Below, piece after piece: positions 33,325 through 41,521 of a DNA stretch of 64,000 bases. Every line of letters begins with the position of its first letter. Position 1 is the stretch's first letter. A model generated the notes under the pieces. That model did no database searches, had not been told where the DNA came from, and saw nothing but the letters and a program-made list of their open reading frames with translations. This stretch comes from Anaerococcus degeneri (GTDB taxonomy: Bacteria > Bacillota > Clostridia > Tissierellales > Peptoniphilaceae). Where the stretch lies: the NCBI RefSeq assembly GCF_017874475.1, contig NZ_JAGGLO010000001.1, positions 1 to 64,000 of the forward strand, given 5' to 3'. The translations under genes were made by a program, and so were the position numbers.

Positions 33325-34509
33325 TTATTTAATTTCGCTAGGTTCTTTCATGATAAAAGATCCAATTATAAAGCTTATAGATAGGATAAGGGTCGCTGTT
33401 AGGGCCATTTTATCGCCAAATTTAAATTGGATATTAACAATAATTTGGTAGGCTATTGTCTCAAGGATATAAACGAGTGCCCAGTAAACTGACATGATTT
33501 GGGTAAGCTTTTCTGAAAACATTCCAGGCATTTCTTGAGGAATTAGGACGAAATTTGTAAGTGGTACATACATAATTGTGCCTAAAGCCAAGGCCAAGAT
33601 GGATGCAAGGACTGGGTTTGTTGTGTTTATTAGCAAAAAGCCAATGCTAGTTGTAAGTATGCCTGCAACTTTCAAGGTTGGGACTCTTTTGGTAGATTTT
33701 TTTGCAACTAGGATAGAAAGTAGGGTACCAATTAGGGCTCCTGTTGTAAAAAGTGTTGAGATTTTACTGGCAGGAATTGGTGAAAAGTTCGTATTTGGGA
33801 AAATATTTAGCATGACCATGTAAAGGGTCAAATGGCCAAAATACATACAAGGCATTAGGATTGCAATTTTTTCTCCAAGGGCATCTTTTAGAGAAAATGT
33901 TTTTGATCCTGTTTCCTTACTAGATGTAATCTTAAAATCTTCTCCGATTAGAATCCAGGCTGTGAAAATCACAAAGGAAACTATGGAGAAGGCCACAAGG
34001 GCGTACCTGCCAAGACCTAAAAGTTTAATCACAGGTCCCACAAGGAGTAAGGCCAAAATAGAACCAACATTGTAAGATACGTTGTTGAGGGCGTTTACAA
34101 CTGGTCTTTGATCTGGTTGAAAATAATTTACAACCACAGGGGAGAAGTAGACTACAAAAAGTGCTCCACCAAAGCCCATGATAAACCTTCCTATAAGAAA
34201 AATTAGAAAGGATGGTGAAAGTGCTGCAAGTAAGGCTCCTGCAGGGATTAAAAGGGAGCCAAGACCGATGGATTTTTTTGGAAAAAGCTTGGCGAAAATA
34301 GTCGCTGCAACTAAGTTTCCTAAAATTTTGGCGATTGTAACCACGTTATTAATCAGCGAAACTGAATTTGCACCTTCTAGACTAAAGGCCTTTAGGATAT
34401 TGGGTGTTAAAGTTGAGCCAGCTATCCAGTTTACGGCGAAAAAAGCATAGGCCAAAAACATGATAGCTTCTATGGCAATTGATTTTATCGGTGTTTTTTT
34501 ATTTGTCAT
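33325..34509 (-). CDS. MFS transporter
   Basis: A 394-residue membrane protein with 12 predicted helices and major facilitator loops such as GRFIMGFGGALFVVYFSPVVVNYF (after helix 4) and the N-half AKLFPKKSIGLGSLLIPAGAL. Its overall look is nearest the CynX/NimT or nitrate/sugar-phosphate type MFS groups. The substrate cannot be read. It is alone on its strand between two plus-strand genes and shares a terminator with the amidohydrolase. Confidence 0.8.
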   Translation of the reverse strand: MTNKKTPIKSIAIEAIMFLAYAFFAVNWIAGSTLTPNILKAFSLEGANSVSLINNVVTIAKILGNLVAATIFAKLFPKKSIGLGSLLIPAGALLAALSPSFLIFLIGRFIMGFGGALFVVYFSPVVVNYFQPDQRPVVNALNNVSYNVGSILALLLVGPVIKLLGLGRYALVAFSIVSFVIFTAWILIGEDFKITSSKETGSKTFSLKDALGEKIAILMPCMYFGHLTLYMVMLNIFPNTNFSPIPASKISTLFTTGALIGTLLSILVAKKSTKRVPTLKVAGILTTSIGFLLINTTNPVLASILALALGTIMYVPLTNFVLIPQEMPGMFSEKLTQIMSVYWALVYILETIAYQIIVNIQFKFGDKMALTATLILSISFIIGSFIMKEPSEIK

Positions 34510-34553
34510 AATTCTTCCTTATATTTTTTATTCATTAATTGTTTATACCCTTC

Positions 34554-34583
34554 TTGATGAAATATAAGCAAATAAGGTATGAT
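34554..34583 (+). promoter_or_regulatory. Promoter of the first M18 aminopeptidase gene, 6 nt from the ATG
   Basis: TTGATG (34554-34559), 18-bp spacer and TATGAT (34578-34583), with exactly 6 nt to the ATG at 34590. This repeats the geometry seen at fruR and predicts a leaderless mRNA. Confidence 0.55.
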
Positions 34584-34589
34584 GGTCAT

Positions 34590-35867
34590 ATGGAAAAATA
34601 TATTTTAGATTTTAGTAAAGATTTAATAAATTTTATTGACTCAAGTCCTCTAAATTATTTTGCAGTAAAAAATGCTGGCGAAATTTTAGAGGCTAATGGT
34701 TTTAAGAAACTTAGGGAAGACCAAGTTTGGGACCTTAAAAAGGGTAAGTATTACACTACTCGTGATGATTCAGCCCTTATAGCCTTTGAGATTGGAGAAG
34801 AAATAGAAAAAGGCTTTGAAATAATTGGTTCTCACACAGACAGTCCGACCTTTAAGGTAAAATCTAAGCCAGAAATGGCTGACACAGGCTTTTTGAAATT
34901 AAATATCGAAGCCTACGGCGGCATGATTCATTCAACTTGGCTTGATAGGACCCTTTCTCTAGCGGGAAAAGTTGCCTACAAAAAAGACGGCAAAATTAAG
35001 TACGATCTTGTAAATATCGACAGGGACCTACTTACAATCGCTAACGCTGCTATCCACATGAATAGGGAAATCAACAAGGGATATGCCTACAATGCCCAGG
35101 ATAATCTCTATCCACTTGTAAAAACTATCAAGGATGAGCTTGAGGGAGATTCTTATCTTGTGAATATTTTGGCAGAGGAATTAGGAATTAATCCAGAGGA
35201 TATACTTGACTTTGACCTTGGCCTTTATGACAGGCAAAAGGGTGCTATAATAAATGATATGGTCCATGTTGGAAGGCTTGATAACCTTGGTTCTGTTCAC
35301 GCATCCCTAATGGCTCTAGTAGATAGCAAACCAGGTAGAAATAAGATGATTCTCTTAAGCGATAACGAAGAGATTGGCTCATCCACAAGAGGTGGGGCGG
35401 CTTCAAACCTATTAGGCAATACTTTAGAAAGAATTGCCCTTAAATTTGGACTTGATAGGGAAGGCTATCAAATTATGGTGGAAAATTCTATGATAATTTC
35501 TGCCGACCAGGCCCACGCCACCCATCCAAACTACAAGGCCTTTGCCGATCCTACAAATATTGTTAAGATGAATGAGGGTTTGGTAATTAAAATCGCAGCT
35601 AATGGTGCTTACGCATCAACTATAGAAACCAAGGCCAAGCTAATAAATATTGCCAAAAAATATGGCTATAAACTTCAAACTTTCCACAATAGAAATGACA
35701 AGCAAGGTGGTTCAACCATAGGACCAATCACATCGACAGCCCATGGTATCAAGGCTGTTGACGTTGGTATCCCACTTCTTGCCATGCACTCAATTAGAGA
35801 ACTTGCAGGTGTGGAAGATATTTACCAGGCATATGAGATTTATAAGAAGTTTTTTGAGGAGGACTAG
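34590..35867 (+). CDS. M18-family aminopeptidase (aspartyl aminopeptidase-like)
   Basis: A 425-residue cytoplasmic metallopeptidase. The two-zinc site is spread over IIGSHTDSPTFKVKSKP (His, Asp), HVGRLDNLGSV, LLSDNEEIGSSTRGGA (catalytic Glu pair), ISADQAHATHP and the final LLAMHSIREL. M18 enzymes remove N-terminal acidic residues from peptides. ATG 34590 is chosen over an upstream in-frame TTG (34539) because the product then starts as in family members; it has no good ribosome site but a -10 box 6 nt away. The next gene begins immediately after its stop. Confidence 0.88.
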   Translation: MEKYILDFSKDLINFIDSSPLNYFAVKNAGEILEANGFKKLREDQVWDLKKGKYYTTRDDSALIAFEIGEEIEKGFEIIGSHTDSPTFKVKSKPEMADTGFLKLNIEAYGGMIHSTWLDRTLSLAGKVAYKKDGKIKYDLVNIDRDLLTIANAAIHMNREINKGYAYNAQDNLYPLVKTIKDELEGDSYLVNILAEELGINPEDILDFDLGLYDRQKGAIINDMVHVGRLDNLGSVHASLMALVDSKPGRNKMILLSDNEEIGSSTRGGAASNLLGNTLERIALKFGLDREGYQIMVENSMIISADQAHATHPNYKAFADPTNIVKMNEGLVIKIAANGAYASTIETKAKLINIAKKYGYKLQTFHNRNDKQGGSTIGPITSTAHGIKAVDVGIPLLAMHSIRELAGVEDIYQAYEIYKKFFEED

Positions 35868-36164
35868 ATGGCAGTAGTAGAAGTTTGCATAATTCCAATA
35901 GGTACAAAAGAAACTTCTGTTTCAAAATACGTGGCAGAAGCTGAAAAAATCCTTATGGCAGAGGGTGTAAAATATAAATTAAATCCAATGGGCACAGTCA
36001 TAGAAGCTAGTGCCGATAAGGCCTTAGAGGCAATCAGAAAAATGCAGGAATCTGTATTTGACAAGGGTTGCGATAGGGTTTATACAGTTATAAAAATGGA
36101 TGATAGGCGTGATAAGAAAGCTACAATGGAACAAAAAATAAAGTCGGTTGAAGATAGGCTTTAA
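35868..36164 (+). CDS. Thiamine-binding-like protein, MTH1187/YkoF family
   Basis: A 98-residue ferredoxin-like-fold protein. VEVCIIPIGTKETSVSKYVAEAEKIL, KYKLNPMGTVIEA and KGCDRVYTVIKMDDRRDK match the MTH1187/thiamine-binding family PF01910. Some members bind thiamine or its pyrimidine; many have no known role. It begins directly after the peptidase stop codon with GGAGGA inside that gene, so it is translationally coupled. No thiamine gene or TPP riboswitch lies nearby. Confidence 0.8.
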   Translation: MAVVEVCIIPIGTKETSVSKYVAEAEKILMAEGVKYKLNPMGTVIEASADKALEAIRKMQESVFDKGCDRVYTVIKMDDRRDKKATMEQKIKSVEDRL

Positions 36165-36268
36165 TTTCAAATAAAAAAACCTTCTAGTAATGAAAATTAG
36201 GTTTAAATTTACTTTTTATTAAGTATACTGTCCTATAGATATTACAGTTGGTTTTTTTTTAGAAATCA

Positions 36269-36297
36269 TTGTGAAAAAAATATCTATCTGTTATAAT
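36269..36297 (+). promoter_or_regulatory. Promoter of the peptide/nickel-type ABC operon
   Basis: TTGTGA (36269-36274), 17-bp spacer, TATAAT (36292-36297), 32 nt before the ATG, with AAGGAGG as ribosome site. Confidence 0.7.
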
Positions 36298-36329
36298 AGT
36301 TACAAGAATGATTTTCCTAAGGAGGAGAA

Positions 36330-37844
36330 ATGAAAAAATCTAAAACACTTTTGACTCTACTTTTAGCAGGTCTAATGATGACCTCTTGTGGTGGAGCAAA
36401 AGAAGGAACTGAAAAGGCAGAGAATAATACAGACCAAAGACCACTTACAGTGGCTATGGCAACAGAGCTTGATTCTATGGATCCATTTAAGACTGCAGCT
36501 GGGGACACAAAGACAATGATGGATCAGATTTTTGATGGTCTTTTGGATGTAGATGAAGATGGAAATCTTATCCCAGACTTGGCAGAATCTTATAAGATTT
36601 CAGATGATGGCCTTACTTACACTTTTAAATTAAAAGAGGGTGTAAAATTTCACGATGGGTCTGAATTTAGTGCAGATGACGTTTATTATACATATGATAA
36701 GTTAGCAGGCCTAACAAGTGGGGAGCCTTTAAATAGTAAATTTGCTTGCATCAAGGAAATGGATATAGTTTCCCCAACAGAAATTTCTATGAAACTTGAC
36801 AAGGTAAATAATTCCTTTATCTATCTTCAAACCCAACCAATTGTTAAAAAAGATTATGAAGATAATCAAAATAAGCCGATTGGTACAGGCCCTTATAAGT
36901 TTGAATCCTATACACCAGGTGAAGCCTTGGTCCTAACAAGGTTTGATGACTACCACAACAAAGACCATATCGCTAAAACCAAGCAGGTAAATGTGGTAAG
37001 GATAGCTGACAACCAGGCCCTAGTTATGGCTATAAATAACAAGGAAGTAGACCTGGCATCAAAACTTACCGCAGATGAGGTTGACCAAGTAAAAGAGTCG
37101 ACAGATTCCTATTCCCACCCACAAAACCTTGTCCAAGTTTTAGGCTTAAATAATAAAATCAAGCCATTTGATGATATTAGGGTAAGACAAGCTATAGCCT
37201 ATGCCATTGATAAGGACGAAATAATAAAATCGGTAGGTGGCGGCAAGGCGACCAAGCTCTACTCATCCTTCTCACCAGCCCTAAAAGATTATTTCAATGA
37301 CATAGGGGAATTATATCCAACAAATGTTGAAAAAGCTAAAGAACTTCTAAAAGAAGCGGGTTATCCAGATGGAATTTCCTTTAAGATGACAGTGCCAAGT
37401 GATTATAAATATCACATGGATACAGCCGAATTAATCCAGGCCCAACTCAAAAAGGCAGGTATAAATGCGACAATAGAGCCAATTGAGTTTTCAACTTGGC
37501 TTGATAGGGTTTATAAGGAAAGGAAATACGAAACAACAATAGTTGGCTTTATTGGCTATGTTGACCCAATCAGAGTCCTAGATAGGTATGTGTCAACATC
37601 AGAGAAAGACTACCTAAATTACATCTCTGAAGCCTATGATAAGGCTATAGCCAATGCCCAAGTTACTCTTGACAGGGATGAGCTTATAAAAAATGTAAAA
37701 GATGCACAGGAAATAATTGTCAAGGATTGTGCGGCAATCTTTATCCAAGACCCTAACGACAACCTTGTTTTAAACAACGATTATACTGGTCTTAAGACTT
37801 ATCCAGTACAAAAACTAAACCTCGAAGATATAGTTGGCAAATAA
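36330..37844 (+). CDS. ABC transporter substrate-binding lipoprotein (peptide/nickel family)
   Basis: A 504-residue solute-binding protein of the SBP_bac_5 class. The lipobox is LMMTSC (Cys20). TVAMATELDSMDPFKTA, LIPDLAESYKISDDGLTYTFKLKEGVKFHDGSEFSADDVYYTYDKL and IRVRQAIAYAIDKDEI are its family segments. It should capture a peptide, or a metal or opine, at the membrane and hand it to the permeases. First gene of a five-gene operon with 1-nt to 8-nt overlaps. The ligand cannot be told from sequence. Confidence 0.9.
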   Translation: MKKSKTLLTLLLAGLMMTSCGGAKEGTEKAENNTDQRPLTVAMATELDSMDPFKTAAGDTKTMMDQIFDGLLDVDEDGNLIPDLAESYKISDDGLTYTFKLKEGVKFHDGSEFSADDVYYTYDKLAGLTSGEPLNSKFACIKEMDIVSPTEISMKLDKVNNSFIYLQTQPIVKKDYEDNQNKPIGTGPYKFESYTPGEALVLTRFDDYHNKDHIAKTKQVNVVRIADNQALVMAINNKEVDLASKLTADEVDQVKESTDSYSHPQNLVQVLGLNNKIKPFDDIRVRQAIAYAIDKDEIIKSVGGGKATKLYSSFSPALKDYFNDIGELYPTNVEKAKELLKEAGYPDGISFKMTVPSDYKYHMDTAELIQAQLKKAGINATIEPIEFSTWLDRVYKERKYETTIVGFIGYVDPIRVLDRYVSTSEKDYLNYISEAYDKAIANAQVTLDRDELIKNVKDAQEIIVKDCAAIFIQDPNDNLVLNNDYTGLKTYPVQKLNLEDIVGK

Positions 37845-38791
37845 TGACAAAAGCAATCGCTAAAAAAATATTTTCGCTTATCTTGACCTTGTTTTTTGTC
37901 TCACTTTTAATATTTTTTGTCTTTCAGATTATAGGAGGCAATCCAGCTGAGATAATCTTAGGCACAGAGGCAGACCCAAAGCAAGTCCTAGCTCTTGAAA
38001 AAGAGCTAGGACTAGATAAGCCAATCTTTGAAAGATATGTAAATTGGATACTAGGACTCTTTAAGCTTGATATGGGAATGAGTCTGAAATACCAAATCCC
38101 GGTTAGGGACCTTTTTTTTAAGAAACTTCCGGTAACTATGTGGCTAACTATTTATTCGTTAATTTTGTCAATTGTAATAGCCTTACCCTTATCAATACAA
38201 ATTACAATGAAGTCTGACAAGTGGTATGCATCTATAATTACGGCTGTGACCCAACTTGGGATATCAATCCCTTCTTTTTGGTTGGCATTTTTATTAATCT
38301 ACATATTCGCAGTTAGGCTGGGAATTTTTTCCACCCTGTCCTACAATGTTATGGGTGGGGGATTTTTCTTGAAAGTTAAAAATTTCTTTCTGCCATCCCT
38401 TGCTATTGCTATACCAAATATAGCGACCATTATTAGGTATATGCAGGCTGCTCTTCTTGATGAGATCAACAAAGATTACGTTAGGACTGCCAGGATGAAG
38501 GGGATGGAATTAAGGGAAATTTTATACAAACATGTCCTAAGAAATGCCCTTATTCCAGTAATTACGGTCATAGGAATGTGCCTAACATCAGCTGTTGGGG
38601 GTTCGCTTATAGTAGAAAATGTATTTTCCCTACCAGGGATAGGGTCCTTAATTGTGGCTTCAATTACTTCTAGAGACTTTACACTTATCCAGTCAGTTGT
38701 TTTGGCTGTTGCATTTTTGGTTATCTTTATAAATTTAATTATAGATATACTTTACGGATTAGTTGATCCAAGGATTAGAGGTGGCAGATGA
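37844..38791 (+). CDS. ABC transporter permease (DppB/OppB type)
   Basis: A 315-residue membrane protein with six helices. The OppB-type N-terminus (PAEIILGTEADPKQVLALEKELGLDKPIFERYVNWILGLF) and the EAA loop YVRTARMKGMELREILYKHVLRNALIPVIT, which contacts the ATPase, are clear. It overlaps the binding-protein gene by 1 nt (TAATG) and the next permease by 4 nt. Confidence 0.92.
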   Translation: MTKAIAKKIFSLILTLFFVSLLIFFVFQIIGGNPAEIILGTEADPKQVLALEKELGLDKPIFERYVNWILGLFKLDMGMSLKYQIPVRDLFFKKLPVTMWLTIYSLILSIVIALPLSIQITMKSDKWYASIITAVTQLGISIPSFWLAFLLIYIFAVRLGIFSTLSYNVMGGGFFLKVKNFFLPSLAIAIPNIATIIRYMQAALLDEINKDYVRTARMKGMELREILYKHVLRNALIPVITVIGMCLTSAVGGSLIVENVFSLPGIGSLIVASITSRDFTLIQSVVLAVAFLVIFINLIIDILYGLVDPRIRGGR

Positions 38792-39606
38792 TTAAAGAAA
38801 ATAAAAATTCAATTAGGATTGGAAAGGCAATCATTGGCCTATATTTCATTGTCCTTCTTGTTTCGATATTTTGGACACCTTATGACCCAAATAAGATAAA
38901 TACAAGTATGAAATTAGTTTCCCCATGCCTTGCCCACCCTTTTGGGACTGATAATATGGGTAGGGATATTTTATCAAGGCTAATGGAAGGTTCTCAATAC
39001 GCCCTTATTTTATCTTTTGGTACTGTAATTCTCGCTCTTTTCCTCGGTTCTATCATAGGAGCTGCTGCTGGATATTTCGGTGGGGCAGTTGATGAGGTTT
39101 TGATGAGGTTTATAGATTCACTGATGGCCTTTCCAGGTATCCTTTTTGCCATGATGTTGGTAACAGTTTTTGGGGCAGGGGTTATTAATACAATCCTTGC
39201 TATTGGAATTATGTCTGTGCCTTACTTTGCTAGAGTTGTTAGGAGCGGATTTTTGCAGGTCAAAAATGCTCAATTTGTAAAATCTGCGGTCATAAAAGGA
39301 GCAAGTCCACTTTATATAGCCATCAACCACATTTTGCCAAATATCAAAAACCAACTTATGGTTGCCATTATTTTATCAATTTCTCAGGCAATCTTATCTG
39401 AGGCTGGGCTTTCTTATCTAGGTCTTGGAGTTAGGCCACCAAACCCATCTTGGGGGAGGATGCTAAAGGAAAGTCAGGCTTATTTCAACCAAGCACCTCA
39501 TTATTTCCTTTTTACAGGTATTTGCCTAAGCCTAGTTGTTTTAGGTTTTACCCTTTATGGTGAGAAATACAGGTCAGAAAGACTAAGAGAGAAGGCCCAG
39601 CGATGA
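38788..39606 (+). CDS. ABC transporter permease (DppC/OppC type)
   Basis: A 272-residue second permease. HPFGTDNMGRDILSRLMEGSQYAL is the OppC periplasmic signature, and FVKSAVIKGASPLYIAINHILPNI is the ATPase-contacting loop. YLGLGVRPPNPSWGRML closes the family pattern. It forms the heterodimeric pore with the preceding gene product and overlaps the first ATPase gene by 4 nt. Confidence 0.92.
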   Translation: MIKENKNSIRIGKAIIGLYFIVLLVSIFWTPYDPNKINTSMKLVSPCLAHPFGTDNMGRDILSRLMEGSQYALILSFGTVILALFLGSIIGAAAGYFGGAVDEVLMRFIDSLMAFPGILFAMMLVTVFGAGVINTILAIGIMSVPYFARVVRSGFLQVKNAQFVKSAVIKGASPLYIAINHILPNIKNQLMVAIILSISQAILSEAGLSYLGLGVRPPNPSWGRMLKESQAYFNQAPHYFLFTGICLSLVVLGFTLYGEKYRSERLREKAQR

Positions 39607-40577
39607 AAAAAATCCTAGAAGTAAATGATTTAACAGTTGCCTTTAAGACTGTAAATGGAGATAAAAACGCAGTTAACCATATTTCTTTTGACCTTTTTGA
39701 AAAGGACTTTGTAGGCCTCGTTGGTGAATCTGGCTGCGGTAAAACTGTGGCAACCCAAACTATGCTTGGGATCCAATCAAAAAATGCCATCATAAAATCA
39801 GGTTCAGTTAAATTAAGAGATATAGAAGTCTTAGGCCTAACTGACAAGGAGTGGAAGAAATACAGGGCGAGAAATATAGCCACAGTCTTCCAAGAACCAG
39901 GCTCAGCCCTAAATCCACTCATGAAGGTTGGGGCTCAAATCGAAGAAGTTTTGAAAATCCACTACGATTTTGATAAGGAAAGGCGAAGGGAACTTGTTTA
40001 TAAGACTATGGAAAATGTAGGCCTTAGGGACGTTCAAAACCTCTACGACAAGTATCCTCACGAACTTTCAGGTGGCATGCAGCAAAGAATTGTAATCTGC
40101 ATTGCCCTAATCGCAAACCCAAATGTTTTGATAGCAGACGAGCCAACCACAGCCCTCGATGCTAAGGTCCAGGCTCAAATAATCGACCTATTTAGGGATT
40201 TAGGCCACATCTATAATGGTGCAATTTTATTTATTAGCCACGACCTAAACCTAATCGATAGGATTTGCAAAAAAGTTATGATTATGTATGCAGGAAGGCT
40301 GGTTGAAAAGGGAGAGACCAAAGATGTAATAAATAATCCCCTCCATCCTTATACCAAGGCCCTCCTAAAGGCTGTCCCAAATTACAAAAAAAGGGGAGAG
40401 GCCCTTTATAACATTAAAGGCCACGTGCCAGACCTCAAAAACAGGTCCAATGAAGGATGTCCCTTTGCAGACAGGTGTGATCACACCATGGAAATTTGCA
40501 CAAAAACTTTCCCAGAAAGATACGAAATAGAAGGTCATAGGGTTCATTGCCACCTTTTTGGAGGTCAAAATGGATGA
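39603..40577 (+). CDS. ABC transporter ATPase (DppD/OppD type)
   Basis: A 324-residue ATPase. Walker A is GESGCGKT, the signature LSGGMQQR, Walker B VLIADEPTTALD, and the switch His is in FISHDLNLI. The C-terminal oligopeptide domain has the four-Cys pattern GCPFADRCDHTMEIC to HCHL typical of OppD. It pairs with the following ATPase to power the importer. The next gene's ribosome site and start lie inside its last codons. Confidence 0.93.
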   Translation: MKKILEVNDLTVAFKTVNGDKNAVNHISFDLFEKDFVGLVGESGCGKTVATQTMLGIQSKNAIIKSGSVKLRDIEVLGLTDKEWKKYRARNIATVFQEPGSALNPLMKVGAQIEEVLKIHYDFDKERRRELVYKTMENVGLRDVQNLYDKYPHELSGGMQQRIVICIALIANPNVLIADEPTTALDAKVQAQIIDLFRDLGHIYNGAILFISHDLNLIDRICKKVMIMYAGRLVEKGETKDVINNPLHPYTKALLKAVPNYKKRGEALYNIKGHVPDLKNRSNEGCPFADRCDHTMEICTKTFPERYEIEGHRVHCHLFGGQNG

Positions 40578-41346
40578 GATATTAAGAATAGAAAATATAA
40601 GCAAAGTCTATAAGGATTCGTCCATCCTTTTTAGGAAAAAAGACAACTTAGCCCTTGACCATGTATCTTTTGATATAAAAAGAGGGGAAATTTTTGGCTT
40701 AGTCGGCGAATCTGGATCGGGAAAAACAACCCTTTCAAATATTATCTTAAGACTAATCAAGGAAACAAGCGGCAAAGTTTATTTTGAAGATAAGGATATA
40801 ACAAGCTTTTCCAAGGAAGAGCTTTTGGCCTACAGGAAAAAGCTCCAGGTAGTTTTTCAAAATCCCTACCAAGCCCTAAACCCAAAAAAGACCATAGGTT
40901 TTTCCATCAAGGAAATATTAAAAATCCACAATGTTGGAACAGAAGAAGAGAGAGATGAAAAAATCAGGAAAATCTTAGAAGAAATCGAGATGGAAGAAGA
41001 TGTCCTTGATTATTATCCGCCAAACCTATCAGGTGGCCAAAAGCAAAGGATAGCCATAGCCTGCGCCCTAATAATCGAGCCGGAATTTCTAATCATAGAC
41101 GAGGGAGTATCGGCCCTTGACGTTTCAATCCAGGCCCAAATCCTAAATCTGATTAAAAATTTGCAGAAAACCCACAACTTCACCTGCCTATTTATATCTC
41201 ACGACCTAAATGTAATAGCTTACCTCTGCGACAGGATAGGGGTCCTTTACAACGGTAAATTAGTAGATTTATTCGATACAAAGGACATAGCAAGCCCAGA
41301 CAGGGATGAATATACAAAAGAATTATTTAAATCGATAAAAATCTGA
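40570..41346 (+). CDS. ABC transporter ATPase (DppF/OppF type)
   Basis: A 258-residue ATPase with Walker A GESGSGKTT, signature LSGGQKQR, Walker B FLIIDEGVSALDVS and switch His FISHDLNVI. It is shorter than many OppF because the C-terminal oligopeptide domain is nearly absent. ATG 40570 is chosen over 40558 since GGAGG lies 5 nt before it. It overlaps the other ATPase gene by 8 nt and ends the operon. Confidence 0.92.
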   Translation: MDEILRIENISKVYKDSSILFRKKDNLALDHVSFDIKRGEIFGLVGESGSGKTTLSNIILRLIKETSGKVYFEDKDITSFSKEELLAYRKKLQVVFQNPYQALNPKKTIGFSIKEILKIHNVGTEEERDEKIRKILEEIEMEEDVLDYYPPNLSGGQKQRIAIACALIIEPEFLIIDEGVSALDVSIQAQILNLIKNLQKTHNFTCLFISHDLNVIAYLCDRIGVLYNGKLVDLFDTKDIASPDRDEYTKELFKSIKI

Positions 41347-41353
41347 AATTAAT

Positions 41354-41407
41354 AAAAGAGCTTAAGCTAGGCTGATAAATTTGTACATGCCAAAGCCAAG
41401 CTCTTTT
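41354..41407 (+). terminator. Terminator of the ABC operon
   Basis: AAAAGAGCTT pairs with AAGCTCTTTT, with a large loop holding further short stems, and a T-run follows. It starts 8 nt after the last gene. Confidence 0.8.
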
Positions 41408-41521
41408 TTATTGAGAAATTAAATATAAATCCGGTATAAATATTCAAATTTATTTTTTATTTTTCACGCGGTATAATGAAAAAGAAAATTTTGCAAAAGT
41501 AAAACATAAGGAAGTATTATT

